From Chrysochromulina parva (taxonomy: Eukaryota > Haptophyta > Prymnesiales > Chrysochromulinaceae): a stretch of 10,042 bases of DNA. The DNA lies in NCBI GenBank assembly GCA_002887195.1, contig PJAB01002196.1:1-10042 (forward strand), written 5' to 3'. The translations under genes and the position numbers were made by a program. The first letter of the stretch is position 1; each line of letters opens with the position of its first letter. Below are positions 1 to 6,251 of the stretch, in pieces. Under the pieces are notes generated by a model that saw only the letters and a list, made by a program, of their open reading frames with translations, was not told the origin of the DNA and did no database searches.

Positions 1-2
1 TG

Positions 3-1436
3 GCCGAAGCCGCCAAGGAGGCCAGGCCACACGAGCAGCTGCGACTGGCTGAGCTGCAGGCGCGCTGCAAGAAATTGAACTTGAATCTCAAGGGCACTCG
101 CGCGGTGCTCATCAGTCGGCTCAACGCCGTGAACGTCAACGCCGTGGACGGCGTCGAGCCGTTGCCGTCCAAGCCGGGCGCGCCCGAGCCGGTCAAGCCG
201 TTGCCGTCCAAGCCGGTGCCCGAGCCGGCGCTAGAGCTGGCGCCCAAGCCGCCGCCCGAGCCGGTGCAGCCGCCGGTGCAGCCGCTCGACGCGCCTGCCC
301 GCCAGAAGCGCTCACCGCCACCGCCGCATTCACCGACCGCTGGCCGTGCTCGGTCGGCGTCTCCGGACGTGCCAAAGTCTTCAGGTTCAGCCTCCAAGCG
401 GCGGCGCACGCACGATCAGCATCTGGATGTGCATGCTGTGTGCCTCGATGCCTACGTCGAGGCTGAAGCCGCTAGTGGCGCTGAGCGTGTTGACCCAGCA
501 GAGGCCATGTTGCGCCTAAAGGCCTATCGGCGTTCACAGGCAGCGTTTGGCGCTTACGACGACGCGCGGAGAAGCCGTGAGCGCAAGCGCAAGCGTCAGG
601 ATCAACCGGACCCACGCCGGGTCAACTTACGCGCAGTGGAGCGCGAAAATGCGGCTCTTGTGACTACCGCCTGCCCGACGGAACACTTTCCCTTTGCGTG
701 GCCGCACTTCCCAGCGCCGGGTAATTGGACTCGTCTCTCGTATCCGGATCTATGGATGGAAGCGAGGATCGTCGATTTCTACGACGGGTGCAGAGTGTCC
801 GACGATTTGCGTGACTATCTCCACGCGATCGGCTTTGAAGTGCCCGCCGTGGATCGCTCCACTTCACAGTACAAGTTGACCTGCGGCATTGTCTCGGGCA
901 AAGTGTGTTGCCTTATGTTCGGAGCCCCGGATTGGCGCTCCGCTGACGTTCGGGGCAGCGTGCACGATCACGTGACTGCCTTTGCCAACGCACAGTGTAA
1001 GCTCTTCTCTGACCAGGAGATGACCGAGGCTGTGCGCCAGCGGAGGCGCCCGCCCTCTCGCTATTTGAACATGACGGAAGTGGATGCAGTCACCGTGGCC
1101 TTTTTTGAGCAGGACTGGGCGGAGGCAGCTCGCCAGCTCGAGCCGCAAGGCCCACCCTGCGACAGGTGCGACGCAGGCCATCCTAGTAGGCTTTGCCCAA
1201 ACATCAGGGAGGCGCGCAAGCCCGTTGTTGATGACTGGCACGATACAGTAAGTAGGGATGCGTGCATCGCTGGCGTGGCGCGCGACCTCATGTTTGTTCG
1301 CGCGACGGGCAACTCTCGCATGCGCATTGTCACCTGTTCCGACGCTGTGTCGAGTGGCTCAGGGAGCCACTTTTTCACCGTCGCGTACCGCATCGCACCC
1401 CGCATCGCACCGACAGGGGGATTACATGTACCGTGA
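3..1436 (+). CDS. SAP-domain, Pro-rich, zinc-knuckle protein, 5' partial
   Basis: The frame is open from the left edge, so the true start lies outside; base 75 is only a TTG and I do not treat it as a start. Bases 33-131 encode a SAP motif (LAELQARCKKLNLNLKG then LISRL), a helix-turn-helix fold that in other proteins binds DNA or chromatin. A Pro-rich linker follows (about bases 155-300) with a 13-residue in-frame duplication (158-177 and 197-216), then two basic clusters, SKRRR and RKRKR, that could be nuclear localisation signals. A central region of about 180 residues has no family I can name; it contains LTCGIV, which faintly recalls cysteine-peptidase motifs, but no catalytic set can be assigned. 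A zinc knuckle CX2CX3HX4C has its ligands at bases 1158, 1167, 1179 and 1194. A DNA- or RNA-binding nuclear role is inference. The reading after about 1247 is doubtful: a good splice donor, GTAAGT, lies at 1248, so the end given here is only the unspliced stop. Confidence 0.6.
   Translation, partial: AEAAKEARPHEQLRLAELQARCKKLNLNLKGTRAVLISRLNAVNVNAVDGVEPLPSKPGAPEPVKPLPSKPVPEPALELAPKPPPEPVQPPVQPLDAPARQKRSPPPPHSPTAGRARSASPDVPKSSGSASKRRRTHDQHLDVHAVCLDAYVEAEAASGAERVDPAEAMLRLKAYRRSQAAFGAYDDARRSRERKRKRQDQPDPRRVNLRAVERENAALVTTACPTEHFPFAWPHFPAPGNWTRLSYPDLWMEARIVDFYDGCRVSDDLRDYLHAIGFEVPAVDRSTSQYKLTCGIVSGKVCCLMFGAPDWRSADVRGSVHDHVTAFANAQCKLFSDQEMTEAVRQRRRPPSRYLNMTEVDAVTVAFFEQDWAEAARQLEPQGPPCDRCDAGHPSRLCPNIREARKPVVDDWHDTVSRDACIAGVARDLMFVRATGNSRMRIVTCSDAVSSGSGSHFFTVAYRIAPRIAPTGGLHVP
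1248..1416 (+). other. Candidate intron in the SAP-protein gene
   Basis: GTAAGT at 1248-1253 follows codon ACA in phase 0, and CGACAG ends at 1416. Splicing would join WHDT to GDYMYRESVR and a TGA at 1447-1449. A second strong donor, AG|GTGAGT, at 1446 raises the alternative that the gene continues through a further intron containing the repeat cluster. Unspliced reading instead gives 63 more residues of no recognised family. No transcript data, so the choice is open. Confidence 0.4.
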
Positions 1437-1469
1437 GTCAGTGAGGTGAGTCGCCTGAGACGAGAGAGT

Positions 1470-1480
1470 GTTAGGGTTAG
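1470..1480 (+). repeat. Short telomere-like tract
   Basis: The 11 bases read GTTAGGGTTAG, almost two units of the TTAGGG telomere repeat used by many eukaryotes. It sits three bases before the first copy of the repeat cluster. It may be a healed break scar or chance; at this length it proves nothing. Confidence 0.3.
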
Positions 1481-1482
1481 CA

Positions 1483-1770
1483 CGTGGACTCGACGCTACA
1501 GCCCTACACACACAGCTCTACCAAGCACCCATTACCTTTACCCTTGCTTGACGCGTGGACTCGACGCTACACACACAGCTCTGCCAAGCACCCATTACCC
1601 TTACCCTCGCCAAAAAGGAATTTGGTCATGCCACAATCGAACACAAGTCTTCATTCTAACTGAAGTGGAGGCGGCGTGCTTGGCAACGCGTCAAGCAAGG
1701 GTATATGGTGGGTGTGCTTGGCAGAGCTGTGTGTGTAGCGTCGAGTCCACGCGTCAAGCAAAAGGGTTTG
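1483..1770. repeat. Cluster of two direct and two inverted repeat copies
   Basis: Copy A (about 1483-1545) and copy B (1554-1607) lie head to tail and share CGTGGACTCGACGCTACA followed by ACACACAGCTCT and CCAAGCACCCATTACC. Copy C is inverted: 1715-1760 is the exact reverse complement of 1545-1590 (46 of 46 bases), and similarity fades out to about 1700 and 1770. Copy D (about 1677-1703) is a shorter inverted piece lacking the centre. The spacer between the arms (about 1611-1676) carries no copy. The single strand could fold into a long hairpin. It may be a small non-autonomous element or a local inverted duplication. No transposase is visible. Two open frames crossing it read the same repeat-derived peptide on opposite strands, so neither is likely to be a gene. 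Confidence 0.85.
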
Positions 1771-1799
1771 TGTGTTTGCAAAAGCGGCGCAATTGAGGG

Positions 1800-1811
1800 T
1801 ATATAGGAAAA
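1800..1811 (+). promoter_or_regulatory. TATA-like element
   Basis: TATATAGGAAAA lies about 145 bp before the ATG at 1948, in an otherwise GC-rich region. It fits a TATA box for that gene with a 5' leader of roughly 110 nt. This is based only on the motif; a similar GTATATGG at 1701-1708 inside the repeat cluster shows how easily such strings occur. Confidence 0.3.
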
Positions 1812-1947
1812 GCGGGTCCCCAGCCCTCGCCCCCTGGGCCCATATGAACTTGTGTCCCTGTGCATAGGATTCCTAGGTCGCGAAAAGGCCCACACGAACT
1901 CCCACACGCGGCCCGTGACACGAAAGCGGTGACGCGCGCGCGCGTGT

Positions 1948-2695
1948 ATGGCCGCCACAGACGACCACGAGAAGCGCAAGGCATTTATCGCATCGTTCAT
2001 CGGCGTGTACAACTTTGAGCACCCGGGCGGCAAGTTCGAAGTGCATCTGCGGTCCGACGAGCGCTTCTTCGCGCCGCTCTATCAGACAAAGTCAACGTGG
2101 TGCTTTGATGCTGCTGGCAAGCTAATGACCATCGACTTTGCCAAGTACGGCGTGTACGAGCTCAACCTTGAGGACGAGACGGCCAAGTCATTTTCGGGGT
2201 CGGCGAAGGGAAAGCCCGAAAACTGGCGTAAGATGTCTCTCAAGCGCCCGTTCTCAAAGGCGGAGATGATGCTCTTCGACTCCGTGTGGGACTTCCAGCA
2301 CCCGGGTGGCTCGTTCCCGGTCGAGTTCCGCGCGGATGCCTACAACCACTTCATCTGCAATGACTTCCCGACGCACTCGCATTGGAAGTGCGTGCTCGCC
2401 GCGCCTCCTGCGCGCAGTGGGTTGCCTCCTTGTGTTTTAGCGCGTGCACGGGCCTTTTCTGTTGGCTTGCCTGACGCTGCTGCGATCGCGGTCGGCCCGC
2501 AGGATTTTGAACGACGAGACCGACACTCCCAAGGTAGAGATCAACTGGGGCAAATTTGGCACGTATGAGCTCACCATCGCGGCTGACGGCGAGTCGATGG
2601 ATGGCTCCGCCAAGGGGCAGCCCGAGAACTGGCGCAAGGCGAAGAGGCTCCGGTCGCTTGGTCAGGTAGCCGAGGCGCACGTGCACGACCACTAG
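1948..2695 (+). CDS. Protein of two tandem HPGG...PENWRK domains (join 1948-2387, 2503-2695)
   Basis: The spliced product is 210 residues. It consists of two copies of one domain of about 85 residues: copy 1 at about residues 17-102 and copy 2 at about 110-197. Each opens with [YW][ND]F.HPGG.F.V..R (HPGG at 25-28 and 118-121), has a central Trp-containing strand (W51, W146), then I[DN][FW][AG]K[YF]G.YEL (62-72, 160-170), and closes with GSAKG[KQ]PENWRK (84-95 and 181-192). Alternating hydrophobic and polar residues suggest small beta-rich domains. There is no signal peptide, membrane segment or organelle leader that I can see, so it is probably soluble and cytosolic. The N-terminus (DDHEKRK) and C-terminus (AHVHDH) are charged. 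ATG 1948 is the first in the frame. I do not recognise a named family and assign no function. The gene model rests on the intron, which restores the second copy precisely. Confidence 0.85.
2388..2502 (+). other. GT-AG intron, 115 nt, in the duplicated-domain gene
   Basis: The donor is GTGCGT at 2388 and the acceptor CCCGCAG ends at 2502. The intron is in phase 2: AA from exon 1 and G from exon 2 form the Lys codon in SHWK-ILNDETD. Without splicing the frame runs to a stop at 2566 and gives Cys/Pro/Ala-rich sequence unlike copy 1. With splicing, copy 2 aligns with copy 1 through to PENWRK. Copy 1 has no intron at the matching place. Confidence 0.85.
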
Positions 2696-3090
2696 AGATC
2701 TTCGAGGCGCGCGCCGGAGCCGATCGGGCCGAGCGAGGGAGCCCTAGCAGCGCGTGTGAGCCATTCTGTGAGCCGTGAGCGCTAGAGGTGATCAAGTCGA
2801 TCAAGAGCTGAAAAGAGGAAGGCGGCGCTAGGCACAAACAAGCACGATTGGATGCAGAGGGGACACAGGGGCTCAGGAGCGGGATTACTGCACATACCCT
2901 TTAGAGTTCTCCGGTGTAATCAAGGACCTTGTAAAAGAACGTTCACCATGAAGTTTCTCAACAAGTCTTCCAACTCTGTATGCGTGTGAATGTTAAAACG
3001 GATCCACACCGTGTGTGCGCGTGCGTGCTGCGTGCATGTGAATATGTGTGAATTCACAGTGACCGTCTGGGGTTTCGAAAAAGGAGACGC
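2696..3090. other. Gap between duplicated-domain gene and glycosyltransferase-like gene
   Basis: No gene is seen. It must hold the 3' end of the left gene and the promoter of the right one. Visible items are a GATCAAG pair (2790-2796, 2799-2805), a CAAGGACCTTG palindrome near 2921, a GT-rich tract from about 3011 to 3050, two GTGTGAAT octamers (2984, 3046), and a perfect 12-bp palindrome at 3047-3058. Confidence 0.6.
3047..3058. promoter_or_regulatory. 12-bp palindrome 32 bp before a start codon
   Basis: TGTGAATTCACA is a perfect inverted repeat and overlaps the GTGTGAAT octamer seen elsewhere between genes. Its place just before ATG 3091 would suit a dimeric factor or a leader element, but the function is unproven. 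Confidence 0.3.
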
Positions 3091-3885
3091 ATGTCGTGCG
3101 GCGACGGCCGGCCGCCGAGCCTCGGCATAGTTGCGTGCATCGCGCCAGCCCCGGGGCCAACCAACAAAATGCCGCTCATCACGACTATGCTGCGATCCTT
3201 CCGCAAGACGGTGTCACGGGGTGACCTTCAGGCGCTCGGCGGCCGTACGTGCTTATACCTTTGTGCCTTTGAGCGTGACAAGATGCTCCTGGAGCATGTT
3301 CGAGATGTACAGCATCAAGCTCAGACACCCAGTCTCAATATTATCGGCGTTCGGGTCTTCTTCTATCCCTCAATCTCATTATATCCCTCGTCCGCTAAGA
3401 CTGTGTCTGGTGGCTCTACCATGTCGGCCTTCCGTGAGGCATTTGTTCAGGCATATGCTGATGGCGCAGAGTACTTCCACCACACGTTCGAAGACGTGGA
3501 ATACACACGCGCTGGCTGGATGCGGGGCGCAAAGCGATGGTTGAACAAGAGCACGCCACATGGCATCGGCGTATTCTTTCCGCCAGTGTCGGGAGGCGCC
3601 GGGCGAACTCCGACATTTGTATCACGTCGGCACCTCGAGATCTTTTCGACGTACGCCCCATACGGGCTGCCCGACAATGCTGTCGGCAGCTGGTTGGCAT
3701 CTGTGTACGCCGAACGCTCAAACGAAGTTGCGTATAACCACACATTGCCTCGCAGACGTGCGCATGGCCGCCAGGCGCTCATCGAGTGTGGCCAGAGCGC
3801 GGTCGCTCGCTGGCTGAGCGGCGTGCAGCCACCGCCACCGCCCGCTGATTGCTCTAGAGCTGGGGCAGACCGCCCGCTCGTGTGA
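3091..3885 (+). CDS. Glycosyltransferase-like protein (GT-A type), degenerate acidic motif
   Basis: The product is 264 residues with no visible introns. I read it as a GT-A-like fold from its pattern. The N-terminus (10-40) has a hydrophobic strand followed by MPLITTMLRSFRKT, like the first strand-helix unit. CLYLCAF..DK (54-64) resembles the second strand. At 112-143, FREAF..AYADGAEYFHHTFEDVEYTRAGW sits where related proteins carry a DxD-type metal site within a phrase like NDDT...GW. At 158-206, G.GVFFPPVSGG...TPTFVSRRHLEIF...LPDNAVGSWLASVY matches the usual order of acceptor-loop and C-terminal motifs. The expected acidic pair is FEDVE (133-137) rather than the more usual DDT, and the later DD is DN. 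Either the enzyme is altered or the metal site uses E134/D135/E137. No signal peptide or membrane anchor is visible. The substrate is unknown. The tail is Pro-rich. The stop is 69 bp before the next gene on the same strand. Confidence 0.5.
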   Translation: MSCGDGRPPSLGIVACIAPAPGPTNKMPLITTMLRSFRKTVSRGDLQALGGRTCLYLCAFERDKMLLEHVRDVQHQAQTPSLNIIGVRVFFYPSISLYPSSAKTVSGGSTMSAFREAFVQAYADGAEYFHHTFEDVEYTRAGWMRGAKRWLNKSTPHGIGVFFPPVSGGAGRTPTFVSRRHLEIFSTYAPYGLPDNAVGSWLASVYAERSNEVAYNHTLPRRRAHGRQALIECGQSAVARWLSGVQPPPPPADCSRAGADRPLV

Positions 3886-3954
3886 GAGCAAATCAGCCTC
3901 AGAAATGGTTTTTTTGTGTGAACTGTGTGAATGTTAAGAGCGCGTCGATGCACG
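3886..3954 (+). promoter_or_regulatory. Short gap between two co-oriented genes
   Basis: Only 69 bp separate the glycosyltransferase-like stop from the preferred carrier start. The gap holds a run of seven T (about 3909-3915), GTGTGAAC (3916-3923) and GTGTGAATGTTAA (3925-3937). The latter 13-mer is identical to 2984-2996, upstream of the previous gene. It must serve as 3' processing signal, promoter, or both. Confidence 0.4.
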
Positions 3955-4794
3955 ATGGACGGGACCACGACCGGCGTACTCTTTAACATAGCCGCGGCCT
4001 CCGCGGCGGGCGCGTGCCAGATATCAATTTTTCACCCTCTCGATTGCTTGCGCATCCGTTGGCAGCTGGCTGGCGGCGACGCTCGTGGCTGGCTTGCATT
4101 CACGATGGACATCGTCCGGAAAGAGGGCTGGTGGCATGGCCTGCATCGGCCGGGCCTGCCAGCAAACCTGCTTGCGGTTGCAGGTTCGCAAGGTCTGCGA
4201 TTAGGCGTGTATCCGAGCGTGCGTGACCAGTTACTGGGCGACAGACACTCTCTCTCGGTGGAACCGCACATGATGGCCGTCGCCGGCTTAGTCAGTGGCT
4301 CGCTCGCGTACTTTTTGTCAGCCCCGCTCTGGCTCATCAAGACTCGGTTTCAGGCTGCCGCTCAGATTGGCGGCGCTGGCGGCATACGCTGGCCCGCGAC
4401 GCCTTTGGGCTACTGGGTGGGCTGCACGCCCCTTGTCGTGCGAGGGGCAATGCTCACTTCAGGCCACATGGCCGGTTACGACGGAACGAAGCGATTTGCA
4501 AGGAGTCGTGATTGGGTCCGCGAAGGTCCACTCCTCCACATGTTCGCCGCCATGGTCGCTGGCGTTGCAGCCGCCACGTTGTCGGCGCCCGCCGACGTGC
4601 TCCAGACTCGATTGCAATCTGGCTCATCTGCAGGCCCTCTGCAGTGCGTCGCTGACGTTTGGCGCGCAGATGGCCCATTCGGCTTCTATCGAGGTTGGAG
4701 CGTCAACTGCTTGCGCCTCGTGCCCACATTCATCGTGGGCTCCGTCATTTATGAGCAGGTGCGGAAGTTGCTCGGCTTGGGCTATTTTGTTTGA
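3955..4794 (+). CDS. Mitochondrial carrier family (SLC25) protein
   Basis: A solute carrier of three tandem repeats, normally six helices in the inner mitochondrial membrane; some relatives work in peroxisome or plastid. From ATG 3955 it has 279 residues, near the family's usual 300. Repeat 1 has HPLDCLRIR (P-x-D-x-x-R-x-R) then EGWWHGL. Repeat 2 has APLWLIKTR, with Trp in place of the usual acidic residue. Repeat 3 has APADVLQTRLQ, with Gln in place of the basic residue, then GPFGFYRG and LRLVP. Gly-rich helices such as GLVSGSLAYFL and MVAGVAAATL fit the even-numbered helices. Trp in the second signature is common among carriers for nucleotides, folate, FAD and NAD, which hints at such a substrate, but I do not assign one. 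An in-frame ATG at 3931 would add eight residues (LRARRCT...), but it overlaps the shared 13-mer, so 3955 is preferred. No introns are seen. Confidence 0.9.
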   Translation: MDGTTTGVLFNIAAASAAGACQISIFHPLDCLRIRWQLAGGDARGWLAFTMDIVRKEGWWHGLHRPGLPANLLAVAGSQGLRLGVYPSVRDQLLGDRHSLSVEPHMMAVAGLVSGSLAYFLSAPLWLIKTRFQAAAQIGGAGGIRWPATPLGYWVGCTPLVVRGAMLTSGHMAGYDGTKRFARSRDWVREGPLLHMFAAMVAGVAAATLSAPADVLQTRLQSGSSAGPLQCVADVWRADGPFGFYRGWSVNCLRLVPTFIVGSVIYEQVRKLLGLGYFV

Positions 4795-4920
4795 AGCAGG
4801 TAAGGGATAAGGAACGGACCGCCAATGACGGGAGGCCACCAGGTGGGGCCCTGCGGCGCTGCACGCATCGGGTATGGCGATTCAGTGTTGAACGAGCCTG
4901 ATTCGCGCCGGCTGTCGGTG

Positions 4921-4969
4921 ATGGTCGCGTGTGAATGGTCGCATGTGAGGTGTGAATGGTCGCTCACAC
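4921..4969. repeat. Triplicated ATGGTCGC with a terminal hairpin
   Basis: ATGGTCGC occurs at 4921-4928, 4935-4942 and 4956-4963; the last two are part of a longer direct repeat GTGTGAATGGTCGC (4929-4942, 4950-4963). GTGTGA at 4950-4955 and TCACAC at 4964-4969 can pair around the last copy. It lies about 130 bp after the carrier stop, so it could be a 3' UTR element or simple local duplication. Confidence 0.6.
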
Positions 4970-5309
4970 AGCGTCCGCGAGTAGGCCGCTCGCTCGGCCC
5001 TGGCGCTGGCGGCAGCGCGCGCGCGCGCAGCGGGGGCATCCCAAGCCCCCAAGCCGAGCGCCGAAATCCCCGCACCGGAGACAGGGGAGATTTCCAGTTC
5101 GCAGCGCCGGGACACGACGGATCGCGGACGGACGAGGATCTCGCCCGCCGCATGTACGCCTGTACTCACAACTCCAATTGCACAACTCAGGAACTCACAT
5201 ACGTGTTGCGGCTTCGGTGCTGTGCACATCGCCACCGCGCACCCGGGCCGTTTTTGTGTTTTTCAGAGAACATAGTCAAACTAGAATCCACCTCAAAACT
5301 TGATTGAAA

Positions 5310-5337
5310 CCCGTCCGACTCCGCTCGGTGATACGGG
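5310..5337. other. Foldable inverted repeat between convergent genes
   Basis: CCCGT (5310-5314) pairs with ACGGG (5333-5337), and CCGA (5315-5318) with TCGG (5325-5328), with a TGAT bulge and a six-base loop. It sits roughly mid-gap between two gene ends. Eukaryotic 3' ends do not need such hairpins, so its role is open. Confidence 0.3.
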
Positions 5338-5554
5338 CGAAGCACACGCACACCACGGGCGTGACGCTGACGGGTTACACGGCGTGTGGGTGCGGCGGGG
5401 ATGTCAGAAGCACTGCGTGCAACACAAAATACAAAAATGTCCATAGCATCGAATACCTGTTTTCAAGGACGATCATGCCCGGTCTCAGTGCCCGGTCGCG
5501 GGTCGGTGTCCGGGGCGTCTAAGGCTCACGGGCTGTGGCTCCACGCTCGCATGA

Positions 5555-5590
5555 GGCCACGTTATGGGCCACGTCATGGGCTATGTGACG
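5555..5590. repeat. Three tandem 12-bp units beside the NDK stop
   Basis: The units are GGCCACGTTATG (5555-5566), GGCCACGTCATG (5567-5578) and the diverged GGCTATGTGACG (5579-5590). They end one base from the NDK stop codon (5592-5594, minus strand), so they would be the first bases of its 3' UTR. Confidence 0.6.
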
Positions 5591-5591
5591 C

Positions 5592-6251
5592 TCATTTGAA
5601 CATGAGGCTGAGCTCTCGCTTGGCAGATTCCACACCATCCTGACAACATGGGAATCGACCACGCAGTCATCAGCGTCGCCTAACCGCTCACTCTTTGAGC
5701 CCGTGGTTTCAGGATTTGCGGTTGCGGCCGTTGCTTACACTGCCGTGCGCCGCATTGCGCTGCTGATCCGTGCCAAATAGCGCCCGCACGCTCTTGGGCG
5801 CCTTCTCACGTGCTACCGCCGAGTTGGTCGGGCCAAGCAAGGTGCGCCACCGCTTGACTGCGTCCGATCCCGAGAGCTCGAGCTTGATGACAGGACCACT
5901 GCTCATGAACCGGACCAGGTCGGGGAAAAAGGAGCGTTCGGCGTGCTCGGCATAGAAGGTCTCACACTGGCGGCGCGAGAGCCGGCAGCGCTCCTCACGC
6001 TCGATGGTGAGCCCAGCTCCATCAATCATCGCTTTGATCCCATTCACCGTTGCACTGTCCTTGGCGACATCGGGCTTGAGCATCGCAAAGGTGCGTTCGG
6101 TCGCGCCACCGCGCAGCACACAGACCCGCGCTACCAGTGATGACGGTGTGCTGGGCGTTGAGGAGGCCGTGCAAATGCGCCGCGGCGTCACGGTTGCGCC
6201 CAGGGCCACGCTGACCAGGGCCACGATGAGGAGGCCGAGGGAGCGGGCCAT
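5592..6251 (-). CDS. Nucleoside-diphosphate kinase with secretory or plastid leader (join 6251-5739, 5639-5592)
   Basis: The enzyme moves the terminal phosphate between nucleoside triphosphates and diphosphates through a phospho-histidine. The spliced product is 186 residues. Residues 1-19 (MARSLGLLIVALVSVALGA) form a signal peptide, and 20-50 are rich in Ser, Thr and Arg and end in LRGG, which together suggest a two-part plastid leader in an alga with a secondary plastid, or plain secretion. The kinase core starts near 52. It shows KPD (59-61), FYAEH (99-103), FF (108-109), MSSGP (116-120), GPT (140-142), R156 and NAAHGS (166-171) with active His169. The last exon adds DGVESAKRELSLMFK, matching the usual HGSDSVE..E region. 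Some loop residues differ from classical group I enzymes. ATG 6251 has AAAAAATGG context; an upstream in-frame ATG at 6323 would put 24 basic residues before the signal peptide and is rejected. Confidence 0.9.
5640..5738 (-). other. GT-AG intron, 99 nt, in the NDK gene
   Basis: On the minus strand the donor GTAAGC starts at 5738, directly after CACGGCAGT (His-Gly-Ser), and the acceptor GTTGTCAG ends at 5640. It is in phase 0. A branch-point-like GCTGATGAC lies about 30 nt before the acceptor. Unspliced reading would end the protein at HGSVSNGRNRKS, losing the conserved Asp and the C-terminal helix. Confidence 0.9.

Larger units (their letters stand above)
1450..1947. other. Non-coding gap upstream of the duplicated-domain gene
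   Basis: Apart from the repeat cluster and the telomere-like tract, this stretch holds a TATA-like TATATAG at 1800-1806, a GC-rich segment near 1815-1842, and an alternating CG run (about 1932-1942) just before the start codon at 1948. I see no credible gene here. Confidence 0.6.
4795..5591. other. Gap between convergent carrier and NDK genes
   Basis: Both flanking genes end here. Visible items are a triplicated ATGGTCGC (4921-4969), a CG-alternating run near 5015-5029, a foldable segment with paired CCCGT/ACGGG and CCGA/TCGG (5310-5337), and three 12-bp units next to the NDK stop (5555-5590). Open frames up to 160 codons exist on both strands but have shuffled Arg/Ser/Pro-rich content and no recognisable motif. 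I see no credible gene. Confidence 0.55.

Noticed and set aside
1446..2033. Open frames on both strands across the repeat cluster (1446-1796 plus, 1656-2033 minus)
   Set aside because: Their similar peptide content (LTRGLDATHTALPST) is produced by reading the inverted repeat on each strand, so it reflects the repeat and not selection on protein.
3931..3954. Upstream in-frame ATG of the carrier gene
   Set aside because: It lies inside GTGTGAATGTTAA, which also occurs upstream of the previous gene without being coding, and adds only eight residues lacking family similarity.
3447..3989. 180-codon minus-strand frame opposite the glycosyltransferase-like gene
   Set aside because: It is antisense to a better-supported coding region and shows no domain.
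4825..5307. 160-codon open frame on the plus strand after the carrier gene
   Set aside because: It is rich in Arg, Ser, Gly and Pro with no motif or coherent hydrophobic pattern, and overlaps equally long frames on the other strand, as expected by chance in GC-rich DNA.
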